64,000 nucleotides of DNA from positions 1-64,000 of the forward strand of contig JACCZW010000057.1 in assembly GCA_013695765.1 (NCBI GenBank). Direction: 5' to 3'. Position 1 is the first letter of the stretch. Each line of letters opens with the position of its first letter. The notes below the pieces were generated by a model. It saw only the letters and a list, made by a program, of their open reading frames with translations, was not told the DNA's origin and did not search any database. This DNA is from Gammaproteobacteria bacterium (lineage in GTDB: Bacteria > Pseudomonadota > Gammaproteobacteria > JACCYU01). Position numbers and translations under genes: made by a program. Below, piece after piece: positions 7,869-17,669 of the stretch.

Positions 7869-10124
7869 ATGAAACGAATTTTAATCAACGCAACGCAGCA
7901 GGAAGAACTGCGCGTGGCGATGGTGGATGGGCAGAAACTATACGATCTGGATATTGAGCTACCCTCACGGGAGCAACGCAAGTCCAATATTTATAAGGGC
8001 ACCGTCACACGGGTAGAGCCCAGCCTGGAGGCCGCGTTCGTCAATTATGGCGCGGAACGCCACGGCTTTCTGCCGCTAAAGGAAATCGTCCGCAGCGCGT
8101 TCGAGGGTGCCGACGCCGACAATGGCGACAAGCGCTCGATCAAGGATTTGTTGAAGGAAGGCCAGGAGCTGGTCGTGCAGGTCGAGCGCGAGGAACGCGG
8201 CAACAAGGGCGCGGCGCTGACCACCTTTATCAGTCTTGCCGGTCGCTACCTGGTACTGATGCCCAACAATCCGCGCGCCAGCGGCGTCTCGCGGCGTATC
8301 GAGGGCGAAGAACGCGACGAAATTCGCGAAGCCTTGAGCCAGATCGAGATCCCGCCCGGCATGGGCGTGATCGTGCGCACCGCCGGCGTCGGCCGGTCGC
8401 AAGAAGAATTGCAGTGGGATCTCGATTACCTGACGACCCTTTGGGAGGCGATCCAGCGCGCCAGCGCCGAGAAATCCGCGCCTTTTCTCGTGCATCAGGA
8501 AAGCAATGTCATCCTGCGCGCGCTACGCGATCACCTGCGCAACGACATCGGCGAGATCATCGTCGATGATTCGAGCGTGTTTGCGCAGGCGTCCGAGTTC
8601 ATGCAGCACGTCATGCCCCACAACCTCAAGAAGCTCAAGCTTTACGAGGATCGCGTGCCGCTGTTCAACCACTACCAGGTTGAAAGCCAGATCGAATCGG
8701 CCTTCGAGCGTATGGTGTATCTGCCGTCTGGGGGTGTGATCGTGATCGATCACACCGAGGCGCTGGTGTCGGTTGACATCAACTCCGCGCGCGCCACCAA
8801 GGGCGGCGATATCGAAGAAACCGCACTCAACACCAATCTGGAAGCGGCCGATGAAATATCGCGCCAGTTGCGGCTGCGCGACGTGGGCGGCCTGATCGTG
8901 ATCGATTTCATCGATATGGCGTCGGGCAAGAATCAGCGCGAAGTCGAAAACCGGCTGCGCGATGCGCTACGCCTGGACCGGGCGCGCGTGCAGGTAGGAC
9001 GGATTTCGCGCTTCGGGCTGCTGGAGATGTCGCGTCAGCGGCTGCGGCCGTCTTTGGGCGAATCCAGCCAGATCGTGTGTCCGCGCTGCTCAGGTCATGG
9101 CAACATCCGCGGGGTCGAATCGCTCGCGCTGTCGGTGCTGCGTCTGATGGAAGAAGAAGCGATGAAGGACAAGACCGGCAGGGTGGTCGCGCAGTTGCCG
9201 GTGGAGATCACCAGTTTTCTACTCAATGAAAAGCGCGCCATGATCGCGGATATCGAAAACCGCCATCAGGTGCAGTTGATCGTGGTGCCGAATCCAAATC
9301 TGGAAACGCCGCATTTTCAGGTTTCGCGCTATCGCGCGGACGACGAAGAGTTCAAGGGCAAGAGCAGTTACGAGCTCGTCACACCGGAAGCACCGCCAGC
9401 ACCCCTGCTCGGCCGGCAGCGCGCCGCGTTCGAAACACCAGCGGTGGGGGCAATCGTGCCCGCGTATCCCGCGCCGGCGCCCGGGCCAGTCCCCGAGCAT
9501 CTGCCTGAAAGCGTCAAAGACGGGTTCTTCGTACGGCTGTGGCGCAACATGTTCGCGGTCGGCCCGGAAACTCCTACGCCACCCACGAAGACCGCAGTTA
9601 AAGCCGAACCACGCCGTTCGCCGCGCGCGCAGAATGGCCGCTCACAGACAGCGAGTTCGCGCGGGCGCGGGAAAAGCAGCCGGGAGACATCATCCCGGGA
9701 GCCGGCGAAGAGCAAACCGGCGACGAGTGACAGTAACGCTAACGAAACCCAACAACACAAACCACCGGAGACCGAGTCAAAGACGCAGGAAGCGAAGCCT
9801 TCGTCCGGTAGCCGGCGTCGCAGCCGAGGCGGTGCACGCAGGCGGCGCAAACCGCAGGATGGCGCATCTTCGGCGCAACCCTCTGATAAACCAGACCAGC
9901 AGAGTGATGCGTCCGGCGCCGGTGCCGGGCCCGCCGATGTTGTGGGCAATTCTCATGCACAGACTCGCCCAGAGGTTGTCAAGGCGCGCGACGATGACAA
10001 TCACAAGACGCCGCCGGCGTCATCTCCAGTGCAGTCCGATCGCACACCGCAGGAAAGTTCGCCACCAACCTCGCGCGAGCCCGCGGAACGGCCGCAGCCC
10101 CCGGAGAAGAAAGTTGACGCCTGA
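7869..10124 (+). CDS. rne: Ribonuclease E
   Basis: RNase E is the endonuclease that starts mRNA decay and rRNA/tRNA processing and scaffolds the degradosome at the inner membrane. The start at 7869 ([10 protein letters not shown]) matches the family; 26 upstream in-frame codons are not conserved. The S1 domain lies near residues 35-120. Catalytic Asp303 (VSVDINS) and Asp346 (VIDFIDM) and the zinc-link cysteines Cys404 and Cys407 (CPRC) fall at exactly the E. coli positions. The region after about residue 520 is a Pro/Arg/Ser-rich disordered tail with basic [13 protein letters not shown], likely RNA-binding. At 751 residues the scaffold tail is shorter than the 1061-residue E. coli protein. 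Confidence 0.97.
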   Translation: MKRILINATQQEELRVAMVDGQKLYDLDIELPSREQRKSNIYKGTVTRVEPSLEAAFVNYGAERHGFLPLKEIVRSAFEGADADNGDKRSIKDLLKEGQELVVQVEREERGNKGAALTTFISLAGRYLVLMPNNPRASGVSRRIEGEERDEIREALSQIEIPPGMGVIVRTAGVGRSQEELQWDLDYLTTLWEAIQRASAEKSAPFLVHQESNVILRALRDHLRNDIGEIIVDDSSVFAQASEFMQHVMPHNLKKLKLYEDRVPLFNHYQVESQIESAFERMVYLPSGGVIVIDHTEALVSVDINSARATKGGDIEETALNTNLEAADEISRQLRLRDVGGLIVIDFIDMASGKNQREVENRLRDALRLDRARVQVGRISRFGLLEMSRQRLRPSLGESSQIVCPRCSGHGNIRGVESLALSVLRLMEEEAMKDKTGRVVAQLPVEITSFLLNEKRAMIADIENRHQVQLIVVPNPNLETPHFQVSRYRADDEEFKGKSSYELVTPEAPPAPLLGRQRAAFETPAVGAIVPAYPAPAPGPVPEHLPESVKDGFFVRLWRNMFAVGPETPTPPTKTAVKAEPRRSPRAQNGRSQTASSRGRGKSSRETSSREPAKSKPATSDSNANETQQHKPPETESKTQEAKPSSGSRRRSRGGARRRRKPQDGASSAQPSDKPDQQSDASGAGAGPADVVGNSHAQTRPEVVKARDDDNHKTPPASSPVQSDRTPQESSPPTSREPAERPQPPEKKVDA

Positions 10125-10171
10125 TCGATAATTTTATTACGGTGCTCACAAGCGCGTGAGCCAAGGTCATC

Positions 10172-10236
10172 TAGGGCGGATAAAGTCCGCGGGCCCGTTC
10201 GAACAGTACACGCAAGCTTTGCGGGCTTATCCCTCG
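10172..10236. repeat. Degenerate copy of the GGGTGGATAAAG dispersed repeat
   Basis: CTAGGGCGGATAAAGTCCGCGG ... GCGGGCTTATCC resembles the ends of the GGGTGGATAAAGCG repeat family found elsewhere in the window, arranged as an imperfect palindrome just after rne. It is divergent and could also be only a transcript-end structure. Confidence 0.3.
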
Positions 10237-10259
10237 ATCCAGGGTCGGTGCGTTACCAC

Positions 10260-10820
10260 TCATAGCTGGTGGTGACGCCGTATGTGCTCCAGCAAGCCGC
10301 GCGCGCCGTCCTCTACCAGATCCAGTACCCGCTCGAAGCCGCCACCGCCGCCGTAGTAGGGATCCGGCACCTCAGCGTGCACCGGCTGGCGCGCGAAATC
10401 CATCAACAGCCATACATTGCCTGCTCCCTCGGGCGCGACCAGCGCGCGTATCTCTTGCACGTTTTCGTCATCCATCGCCAGTATGTAGTCGAAGCGCGAA
10501 AGGTCGGCCGTTTCTATGCGGCGCGCGCGCTGCCGGGTCAGATCGTATCCACGCTTCGAAGCTGCCGCCACGGCGCGTTTGTCAGGCGATTTGCCGATAT
10601 GGTAAGCGTGCGTACCTGCTGAATCGGCCCCAATCACGCGCGCCAGGCCGGCCTGCGCCACCAGCTTTTCGAATACGCCCTGCGCGGTCGGCGAGCGACA
10701 GAGATTGCCCATGCAGACGAACAGGACCTTAACCTTCGGTGAAGATTCCACCACGCCTGCCACGTCGCTGGCGCGCGCAAACAGATTGGTGAATTTGTTG
10801 AAGATCGTGCTGTAAGACAT
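10260..10820 (-). CDS. Low-molecular-weight protein tyrosine phosphatase family
   Basis: Residues 36-43 (CMGNLCRS) are the C(x)5R(S/T) phosphate-binding loop. The general-acid region is DPYYGGGGGFERV near the C-terminus. Family members dephosphorylate phosphotyrosine proteins. The strand VKVLFVC that normally starts the family is preceded by about 30 residues; GTG codons around residues 23-24 are alternative starts, so the first part may not be translated. It stands alone and is convergent with rne, and is not next to a tyrosine kinase. It could regulate capsule export in principle, but the only export gene is far away. Confidence 0.9.
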   Translation of the reverse strand: MSYSTIFNKFTNLFARASDVAGVVESSPKVKVLFVCMGNLCRSPTAQGVFEKLVAQAGLARVIGADSAGTHAYHIGKSPDKRAVAAASKRGYDLTRQRARRIETADLSRFDYILAMDDENVQEIRALVAPEGAGNVWLLMDFARQPVHAEVPDPYYGGGGGFERVLDLVEDGARGLLEHIRRHHQL

Positions 10821-10875
10821 GTTAGCTAAACGCTGGAGGGTAACGCTGGGAGCGATCCACGCCGGCAGATCAGGC

Positions 10876-10965
10876 TGGCGGAGGGTCAGGGATTCGAACC
10901 CTGGAAAGACTTTCGCCTTTGCCGGTTTTCAAGACCGGTGCATTCAACCGCTCTGCCAACCCTCC
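10876..10965 (-). tRNA. tRNA-Ser (anticodon TGA)
   Basis: The reverse strand folds as a class II tRNA: acceptor GGAGGGT pairs with ACCCTCC, the anticodon loop CTTGAAA gives TGA, and there is a long variable arm and the T-loop GGTTCGAATCC. The discriminator G and the 3' CCA (10878-10876) are genomically encoded. Length 90 bases, as expected for tRNA-Ser with CCA. Confidence 0.96.
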
Positions 10966-11358
10966 CCGTTATCCATGGCGCGTAGGTTAGCAGGCAGGCC
11001 CAAGCATCGTCCACAAACACCGGTTCAGGCACCCCGGTGCGCCGGCACTTCCTGGCAACTCAATTATTCGCCGATGCCGGGCGCTAATGCGAAAACGTTT
11101 ACACCACATTTCGCCGACCGGCGGCAAAGCTCAGCATGGTCGCAACCGCTAGTCGGCTGATCGGCGCCGCCCGCGCGTGCGGCTACCCGGAGCCGCTTAG
11201 TTTTTGCGGCAGCCTGCACTACTAATCAGCTATTCTCGACCGGATGTGATATTCGCGGAACGTGCCCGGCTCCAGGTTGGGCGATAACAAACGCGCCCAG
11301 TGCGGTTCTGTAACACGCTCTGGCAGTAGTCGCCTATCAAGACACAAGCAATAAAACA
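10966..11358. other. Gap with no supported gene
   Basis: These 393 bases separate tRNA-Ser from the PAS kinase. I see no conserved ORF or clear terminator. They should hold the tRNA promoter on the reverse strand and that of the kinase on the forward strand. Confidence 0.4.
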
Positions 11359-12066
11359 ATGGCTTCTGATCAGGACATCATTAAATCCCTGCCGCGCGAA
11401 TACGCCGACCAGCTGCATGGAGCGCGTTACCGCAAGCTCATCGAAATCGCGGCGCACGGCGTCTGGAGCGCCCGCGCGGCTGGTTACCTTACCTATTGCA
11501 GTCAATGGTGGCTGGACTACACCGGTCTGGACATGCGCGCACTGGAGGGCAATGGCTGGACGCAGGCCGTGCACCCCGACCATCGTCAGCCCGCATTGAG
11601 TGCATGGCTGACCAGCACGGCCACCGGCGTCGACTGTGAAATTGAAATTCCCGTTCGCCGCGCCTCGGACGGGCTTTATCGATGGCATCTGATCAAGGGC
11701 GCGCCCATCAGAGACGACAACGCCCAGATTATGGAATGGATCGTCATAGCGACCGAGATCCATGACCGCAGGCAGGCCACCGAGACCGTCGTCAGTGAAA
11801 CTGAGTCGCGCCTGCGGCTGGTGCTGGATTCCATACCGCAGAAAATTTTCACCGCCAGGCCCAACGGCGAAGTGGATTATTTCAACCCGCAATGGTCCGC
11901 GTTCACCGGCCTGTCGTTCGAGGCGATCCGCGATTGGGGCTGGACGCAGTTTATACATCCCGATGACGTGGAGATAAACGTGCAGCGCTGGCAGGCCGCG
12001 ATCGACACCGGCCAGCCATTCCTGCTGCAGCATCGGCTCCGACGCGCCGATCGCGCATATCGATGA
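11359..12066 (+). pseudogene. PAS-PAS part of a sensor histidine kinase, cut by an in-frame TGA
   Basis: Two PAS domains are visible: about residues 20-130, with GLYRWHLIKGAPIRDDNAQI, and about 145-235. The frame stops at TGA 12064-12066 in the sequence AYR-stop-HLSRALPVRND. The first PAS domain has YRWHL at the same spot, so TGA replaced a TGG Trp codon. The same frame continues without shift into the next entry. The two pieces were therefore one gene (11359-13317). It could still be read through at low level or made as two pieces. Confidence 0.85.
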
Positions 12067-12069
12067 CAC

Positions 12070-13317
12070 TTGAGCCGCGCCCTGCCGGTGCGCAACGACG
12101 CGGGTCAGATCATCATGTGGGTCGGCGCCAACACCGACATCGACGACCAGAAGCGCGCCGAGGAAGCGTTGCGAAAAAGCGAACACCGAGTGCGACTGAT
12201 CGTAGACACATCGTTGGACGCAATCGTGACGATGATGGAAGACGGGAACATTACCGGGTGGAACCCTCAGGCCGAGGCGACCTTCGGCTGGAAACACCAC
12301 GAAGCCATGCACCGCAACCTGGCCGATCTAATTGTCCCGGAGGTACATCGCGAGGCGCATCGCCGCGGACTGGCACACTTTCTGAAAACCGGCATCGGCC
12401 CGGCCCTGAACCATCGTCTGGATCTGACGGCGCTACACAAAAAGGGTGACGAATTCCCAATTGAACTGACGATCTCCCCGCTCATGCTGGGAGAAAAGTA
12501 CGAATTCAGCGCCAACGTTCGCGACGTTACCCAGCTCAAGCGTTGGCAGGATGAAATCGAAACACTTAACGAGACCCTTGAACAGCGCGTCGCCGAGCGT
12601 ACCGCGCAATTGCAACTGGTCAATCGTGAACTCGAAGCGTTCGCTTACTCGGTATCGCACGATCTGCGCGCACCGTTGCGGGCGATCGGCGGCTTCAGTC
12701 GCAGTCTGGCGCTTGATTACGCCGACAAGCTGGACGCACGCGGCAAGGCCGATCTTGAGCGCGTGCGCAACGCGGCCCAGCGCATGGGTCAGCTTATAGA
12801 TGACCTGTTGGCGCTCTCGCGCCTCGCTCGCAGCGAGATGCGCCTGGCTCCAGTCGATCTGGCCAGTCTGGCGCGCGACGCCGTCGCGGAATGCCAGGCG
12901 GCCGAACCGTCGCGCGTGGTGGAACTGCACATCGCGCCCGGCTTGCAAGCCGTCGCGGATGCGCGGCTGACGCGGGTCGCAATGGAAAACCTGATTGGCA
13001 ACGCATGGAAGTTTACCGGCAAGCAGCCTGTCCCGCGCATAGAAATCGGTGTCGAGCCACACGCCGGTGGCACGGCGTTCTACGTGCGCGACAACGGCTG
13101 CGGATTCGATATGGCTTACGCGGACAAACTCTTTGGCGCCTTTCAGCGTCTGCATAGCCGCGCGGAGTTCGATGGCACCGGCATCGGGCTCGCGACCGTG
13201 CAGCGCATCGTTCACCGTCATGGCGGCCACATCTGGGCGCACGCCGCGGTCGATCAGGGCGCGACGTTTTATTTCACCCTTTCTCCCGTTGACGAGGCGC
13301 AGGCAAAACATGTCTGA
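12070..13317 (+). pseudogene. PAS-HisKA-HATPase part of the same interrupted histidine kinase
   Basis: This is the downstream part of the broken kinase: the end of PAS2, a further PAS domain (about residues 35-155), a coiled-coil linker, HisKA with the phospho-acceptor SVSHDLRAPLRAIGGFS, and HATPase_c with N-box NLIGNAWKF, DNGCGFD and GTGIGLA. All kinase motifs are intact. The pattern resembles phytochrome-like kinases that pair with Rcp1-type regulators. A TTG at 12070 could restart translation but no strong ribosome binding site is seen. It overlaps the next regulator by 8 bases, as for a translationally coupled pair. Confidence 0.88.
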
Positions 13318-13753
13318 AAAAATCATCCTGCTGGTCGAAGACAATCCCGACGACGAAGTACTCACCCTACGCGCGTTCGAGCGCCATGGGCTCGCCAACG
13401 AGATTGTCGTGGTGCGCGATGGCGCCGAGGCGCTGGATTACCTGTTCGCAACCGGGCCGTACGCGCAACGCGAACCGAGCCCGCCGACACTCATTCTGCT
13501 GGATCTCAAGCTGCCCAAGATCGACGGCCTGCAGGTGCTTAAGAAGCTGCGCGAAGATGCCCGCACCCGGTCCCTGCCCGTGGTGATCCTGACGTCGTCG
13601 CGCGAAGAGCAGGATCTGGTGGAAAGCTATTGGCTGGGCGCCAACAGCTACGTGCGCAAACCGGTAGATTTCGATCATTTCGTGGAAGCGGCGCGACAAC
13701 TGGGCCTCTATTGGCTGGTGCTGAACGAGCCGTCACCACGCAGTGCATCCTGA
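13310..13753 (+). CDS. Response regulator, Rcp1-like single receiver domain
   Basis: A stand-alone receiver protein of 147 residues starting MSEKIILLVEDNPDDEV. It has the acidic pocket EDNPDD, the phospho-acceptor Asp in LILLDLKLPKIDG, VILTSS and the conserved Lys in VRKPVDF. Rcp1-type regulators take phosphate from phytochrome-like kinases; the adjoining kinase overlaps it by 8 bases. It has no output domain. This gene is intact although both its neighbours are broken. Confidence 0.93.
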   Translation: MSEKIILLVEDNPDDEVLTLRAFERHGLANEIVVVRDGAEALDYLFATGPYAQREPSPPTLILLDLKLPKIDGLQVLKKLREDARTRSLPVVILTSSREEQDLVESYWLGANSYVRKPVDFDHFVEAARQLGLYWLVLNEPSPRSAS

Positions 13754-13754
13754 G

Positions 13755-14093
13755 ATGTCGCGGCCGCTGCACGTGTTGCACGCGGAGGATTCGGACGACG
13801 ACGCCCAACTGATTATGCATGCGCTGACCGATAGCGGTCTTGAAGTCATCCCGCGCAGAGTGGAAACCGAGGCCGCCTACATCGCCGGTCTGGACCCCGC
13901 GCCCGATCTCATTCTGGCCGACTATTCAATGCCGCAATTCAGCGCCGCGCGCGCGCTGGACCTACTGCAACGCCAGCGTCTCGATATTCCGTTTATTGTC
14001 ATCTCCGGTCATATCGGCGCCGACGCCGCCGTCGCGCTGATGAAAGCCGGTGCGCATGACTACCTTTTGAAACACGATCTCGCGCGGCTGTAA
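13755..14093 (+). pseudogene. Receiver domain of a REC-PAS-GGDEF-EAL protein, cut by TAA
   Basis: The receiver domain starts MSRPLHVLHAEDSDDDAQL, with the phospho-acceptor Asp in LILADYSMP and the Lys in YLLKHDLARL. The frame stops at TAA 14091-14093. The same frame then continues PAVQRELREAMERARKRR, which is the usual linker after LARLxPA in REC-PAS-GGDEF proteins. The stop therefore interrupts one long gene reaching 15837. A Gln CAA codon changed to TAA is a simple explanation. It begins one base after the preceding gene's stop. Confidence 0.82.
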
Positions 14094-14123
14094 CCAGCCG
14101 TCCAGCGCGAACTGCGCGAGGCG

Positions 14124-14639
14124 ATGGAACGCGCCAGGAAACGGCGGGCGGAGATGGCGCTCAAGGAAAGCGACGAAAAACTGCGGCTGATCATGGAGCA
14201 CGTCAACGATCTGATCATGATGGTGGACGCGCAAGGACGGCGGCTGTTTGCGAGCAGATCGTATCAGGCGCTGTTCGGCGATCCGGCCGCGGTCGCGGGC
14301 ACCGACTCGTTCAGGGAAGTGCATCCGGACGACAAGGAGCGGGTGCGGCGCGTGTTTTGCGAAACGGTGGCCACCGGCATCGGTCAGCGCTGCGAGTATC
14401 GCATGGTGTTCGATGGGCGCGGCGTACGCTACATCGAATCCCAGGGCAGCGCGATCCGCAACGACAGCGGGGAAGTCTCGAATATCATCGTGGTCTCGCG
14501 CGACGTCACCGAGCGCAAGCAGGCAGAGGCGCGCATCCAGTATCTGGCCCACTCCGACGGTCTCACCGGCCTGCCCAACCGCACCCTGTTGAAACGAGCG
14601 CATCGGTCAGATGATCGCGCAAGACGATCGTCATGGTGA
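14124..14639 (+). pseudogene. PAS and start of GGDEF domain, ends in a +1 frameshift
   Basis: The middle piece of the same gene: a PAS domain (ESDEKLRLIMEHVNDLIMMV to VSRDVTERKQAEARI), then the GGDEF start LAHSDGLTGLPNRTLL. After base 14591 the frame runs into unrelated residues. In the next frame the sequence continues NERIGQMIAQDD if one A of the AAA at 14592-14594 is removed. This is a one-base insertion in a short homopolymer. True homologous sequence in this frame ends near 14594; the rest to 14639 is out of frame. Confidence 0.8.
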
Positions 14640-15837
14640 TTGTCTGGCGCTGCTGTTTATCGATCTCGATTATTTCAAGACCATCAACGATTCGCTCGGC
14701 CACCAGATCGGCGACCACTTGCTGAAACAGGTAGCCACCCGCCTGAGCCGGTGCATGCGCAAGAGCGATTATCTGGCGCGTCTGGGCGGCGACGAATTCC
14801 TGATGGCGCTCGGCGGGATCAAGCGCTCGCAGGACGTCGCCTTGATCGCGCAGAAGATCGTGGATTCGATCTCGCGTTCGTACAAAGTCGTCGACCATGT
14901 GCTAAGCACCTCGTGCAGCATCGGCATCAGCATCTATCCTGACGACGGGCAGGATGTGGAGACCCTGATGCGCAACGCCGATATGGCGATGTATCACGCC
15001 AAGGAGCGCGGCCGTAATAAACACGAATTTTTCTCCCGGGATATGGACGCGCGCGCGGCGGAGCGGCTGATGCTGGGCAACGCCTTGCAACTCGCGCTGG
15101 AACGCGCAGAATTCGAGCTGCACTATCAGCCGTATATCGAGCTTGCCACGGGACGCATCGCCGGCGTGGAAGCGCTGATCCGCTGGCGCCATCCCGAGCT
15201 AAGCATGTTGTCGCCGGCGCGCTTCATTCCGCTGGCGGAGGAGACCGGCTTGATCCTGCAGATCGGCGACTGGGTATTGCGTACGGGCTGCGCGCAGATG
15301 CGTGAGTGGCAAAAAATAGGCATCGAGGATGTGTGTCTGGCGGTAAATCTGTCGGCGCGGCAGTTCCGCCAGGCCGAACTGCCCAGGCAGATCGCCGCGG
15401 CACTGGCCGACGCCGGTCTGGACACCCACACCCTGGAGCTGGAAATCACCGAGAGCATGGCCATGCAGGATCCCGAGCGGGCGCGCGAATTGCTGCTCGA
15501 ACTCCAATCAATGGGCATCGGGCTCAGCATCGATGACTTTGGCACCGGCTACTCGTCGCTCAGCGATCTGAAGCGCTTCCCCCTTCGATGTCTCAAGATC
15601 GACCGCTCGTTCGTGGATGGCATCCCGAGCGAGGCCAACGATGTGGCCATTACCCGCGCAACCATCGCGCTGGCCAAGAGTCTGGGTCTTTACGTGATCG
15701 CCGAAGGTGTGGAAACGACGGCGCAACAGGTATTTTTGACTGAGGCCGGCTGCGAGCGGGCGCAGGGCTACCTGTTCAGCAAACCAGTCTGTGCCGCCGA
15801 GGTCGAAAGCTGCTGCGACAGAAATATCTTGGCGTAG
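14611..15837 (+). pseudogene. GGDEF-EAL part of the interrupted signalling protein
   Basis: This piece carries a GGDEF domain with the intact active-site motif LGGDEF (about residues 64-69) and an EAL domain with intact GVEALIRWRHP, DDFGTGYSS and EGVET motifs. Intact motifs suggest that the parent had both diguanylate cyclase and c-di-GMP phosphodiesterase capacity. The N-terminal 20 residues of the GGDEF fold lie in the other frame, so this fragment alone may have only a working EAL domain. No clear ribosome binding site is at 14611. Confidence 0.85.
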
Positions 15838-16060
15838 AGCCCGTTGCCAGCGCAAAGGCGCGCAGCGCATGAATAAACTCCGCGACGGCGGTGCTCGCGG
15901 ACGACGATTATCAATACTTTGCCACCCGGCAGCGTGCGGTCGCGGCGCCGAGCGCCAGGCAAACGCGCGTAAATATCGGTGACGACGGCCCTCCTGACGT
16001 GAACCGTTGGCCGGCCCGCCGGTCATAGATTTCGGGTATCAGGCTGTATCGGATACGCGG

Positions 16061-16066
16061 TATACT
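16061..16066 (+). promoter_or_regulatory. Candidate -10 box for the BI-1 gene
   Basis: TATACT at 16061, within GTATACTTAGCAATATAC, lies about 39 bases before the start codon. I see no convincing -35 box at the right distance. The flanking GTATAC/ATATAC imperfect inverted repeat could be an operator. Confidence 0.3.
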
Positions 16067-16099
16067 TAGCAATATACTAACCCGTCGGAGAATTACTTA

Positions 16100-16786
16100 A
16101 TGGCCATACAACGTTTATCGTCCGTCACCAGTTCCGGGACGTCCGCCGCACCGCAGTCGGTGCTGGCAACCAACAAGGTTTTGCGCAATACCTACCTGTT
16201 GCTGGCAATGGCCCTGTTCACCAGTGCGGTTACCGCAGGGATCGCCATGGCGACCAACGCGCCGCCCGTCAACTGGATTCTGATGCTGGCGGTGTTCATC
16301 GGCATGCCGTTCGTGATCAACTATCTGCGCGACAGCGTGTGGGCGTTGCCGCTTACGTTCGCCTTCACCGCCTTCATGGGCTACGTGCTGGGCCCGATCC
16401 TAACGCTTTATTTGAGCCTGCCCAACGGGCCGCAGATCGTAATGGCCGCGTTTGGCACCACCGCGGTCGCGTTCGTGGGTCTGTCGGCTTATGCCATCGC
16501 CACCCGCAAGGACTTCAGCTTCATGAGCGGATTCCTGATGGTGGGCCTGCTGGTGGTGCTGGCCGCGATTGTCGCCAACATCTTCCTGCAGATTCCGGCG
16601 CTGTCGCTGACCATCTCCGCCGCCTCGGTGTTGCTGATGTCCGGCATGATCCTGTTCGACACCAGCCGCATGGTTAACGGCGGCGAAGACAACTATGTGG
16701 TCATGACCGTATCGCTGTTCGCCAATATCTATGTGATGTTCCTGCACCTGCTGAACCTGTTCTCGGCATTCAGTGGCGAAAACTAG
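16100..16786 (+). CDS. Bax inhibitor-1/YccA family membrane protein
   Basis: A 228-residue protein with about seven membrane segments and a short Ser/Thr-rich N-terminus. Conserved features are LRNTYLLLAMALFTSA and the C-terminal DTSRMVNGGEDNYV, where Asp residues of the family form the pH- or Ca-sensing pair. E. coli YccA of this family modulates the FtsH protease; the role here is not proven. A CGGAG ribosome binding site precedes the ATG, and a strong terminator follows. Confidence 0.93.
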   Translation: MAIQRLSSVTSSGTSAAPQSVLATNKVLRNTYLLLAMALFTSAVTAGIAMATNAPPVNWILMLAVFIGMPFVINYLRDSVWALPLTFAFTAFMGYVLGPILTLYLSLPNGPQIVMAAFGTTAVAFVGLSAYAIATRKDFSFMSGFLMVGLLVVLAAIVANIFLQIPALSLTISAASVLLMSGMILFDTSRMVNGGEDNYVVMTVSLFANIYVMFLHLLNLFSAFSGEN

Positions 16787-16812
16787 GTCGGCAAGACCCG
16801 CAAATGCAATCG

Positions 16813-16840
16813 AAGCCCCGCCACAGCGGGGCTTTTTTTT
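16813..16840 (+). terminator. Rho-independent terminator after the BI-1 gene
   Basis: AAGCCCCGC-CACA-GCGGGGCTT forms a 9-bp GC-rich stem with a four-base loop, followed by eight T residues. It lies between the BI-1 stop and the rsmJ start. Confidence 0.95.
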
Positions 16841-16868
16841 GCCTGTTGCTGTTCGTTACACTTTCGTC

Positions 16869-17669
16869 ATGGTGGCAGACGACGGCGCCAGCATAGCGGT
16901 TTACTGCACGGAACCCGCACGTGCAGCGGAAGGCAAAGCGCTCGCCGCGCGGCTCTCGCTGCCGCTGACCGACACCGCTGCAATCAAGGTCAACTACCTC
17001 CTCACGCTTACCGGGCAAATGCTGGAGCTAAGACAATTAAACGTCGACGCACCAGGACCCGTTTACGCCGACTTTGTATCCGGCCCATTCGGTTACCGCA
17101 GAGTCCACGGGCCTGGTGTGAGACAGCTACTGGCGCGCGCGGTCGGAATCAAGGCCGGTTTCAGACCTTCCGTGACAGACGTCACCGCGGGTCTGGGCCG
17201 CGACGCTTTTCTGCTGGCGTTGCTGGGTTGCCGCGTGTCCATGATCGAGCGATCTCCGCTTGTTCACGCCTTGCTGGCCGATGGCCTGATGCGGGCGCAG
17301 GTCGCATCTGATGCGCATGCGGACAGCCTTGATCGACTGACCCTGACGTGCGCGGACGCGAAAGGGGTGCTGGAAAATCTCGCGGACGCGGATCGGCCGG
17401 ATACGGTTTATCTAGACCCGATGTATCCCTGCCGGGCTCGCTCGGCGCTCAACAGCAAGGACATGCGCGCCTTGCGCGCGCTGGTCGGCGATGATGAAGA
17501 CGCCCCCGACCTGCTGACGACGGCGCTCAGTTGCGCCCGGCGGCGCGTGGCGGTAAAACGACCGCGCCTGGCGCCGCCGCTCGTGGGGCCGCCACCGATG
17601 TTTCAGCTCAAGGGCACATCGACACGCTACGATGTCTACACCGCACGGGCCGGGGAGCGCACGGGCTAG
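16869..17669 (+). CDS. rsmJ: 16S rRNA m2G1516 methyltransferase RsmJ
   Basis: RsmJ is a SAM-dependent methyltransferase acting on 16S rRNA. Motifs seen are DVTAGLGRDAFLLA (SAM binding), the acidic E in MIERSPLVHALL, and VYLDPMYPCRARSAL (catalytic DPMYP). The frame is open back to 16773, but that stretch runs through the preceding stop and the terminator, so the ATG at 16869 (MVADDGAS) is the better start: 266 residues against about 250 in E. coli. It ends in a four-base overlap with the convergent yajQ gene. Confidence 0.9.
   Translation: MVADDGASIAVYCTEPARAAEGKALAARLSLPLTDTAAIKVNYLLTLTGQMLELRQLNVDAPGPVYADFVSGPFGYRRVHGPGVRQLLARAVGIKAGFRPSVTDVTAGLGRDAFLLALLGCRVSMIERSPLVHALLADGLMRAQVASDAHADSLDRLTLTCADAKGVLENLADADRPDTVYLDPMYPCRARSALNSKDMRALRALVGDDEDAPDLLTTALSCARRRVAVKRPRLAPPLVGPPPMFQLKGTSTRYDVYTARAGERTG

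Noticed and set aside
7593-7987. Reverse-strand small ORFs in the rne leader
   Set aside because: Overlap the start of rne in antisense and have no recognisable features.
10876-11358. tRNA-Ser as integration site of a mobile island
   Set aside because: No integrase gene and no repeat of the tRNA 3' end found in the window.
11230-12312. Long reverse-strand ORF (360 aa) antisense to the PAS kinase
   Set aside because: It is longer than the broken sense ORF but has no domain pattern; the sense strand has clear PAS motifs. High-GC shadow frame.
11359-13317. Reassigned genetic code (stop codons read as Gln or Trp)
   Set aside because: TAA, TAG and TGA all appear as interrupting codons here, while intact genes also end with them normally; decay explains the data better.
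12433-13398. Reverse-strand ORF (321 aa) over HisKA/HATPase
   Set aside because: Antisense shadow of conserved kinase motifs.
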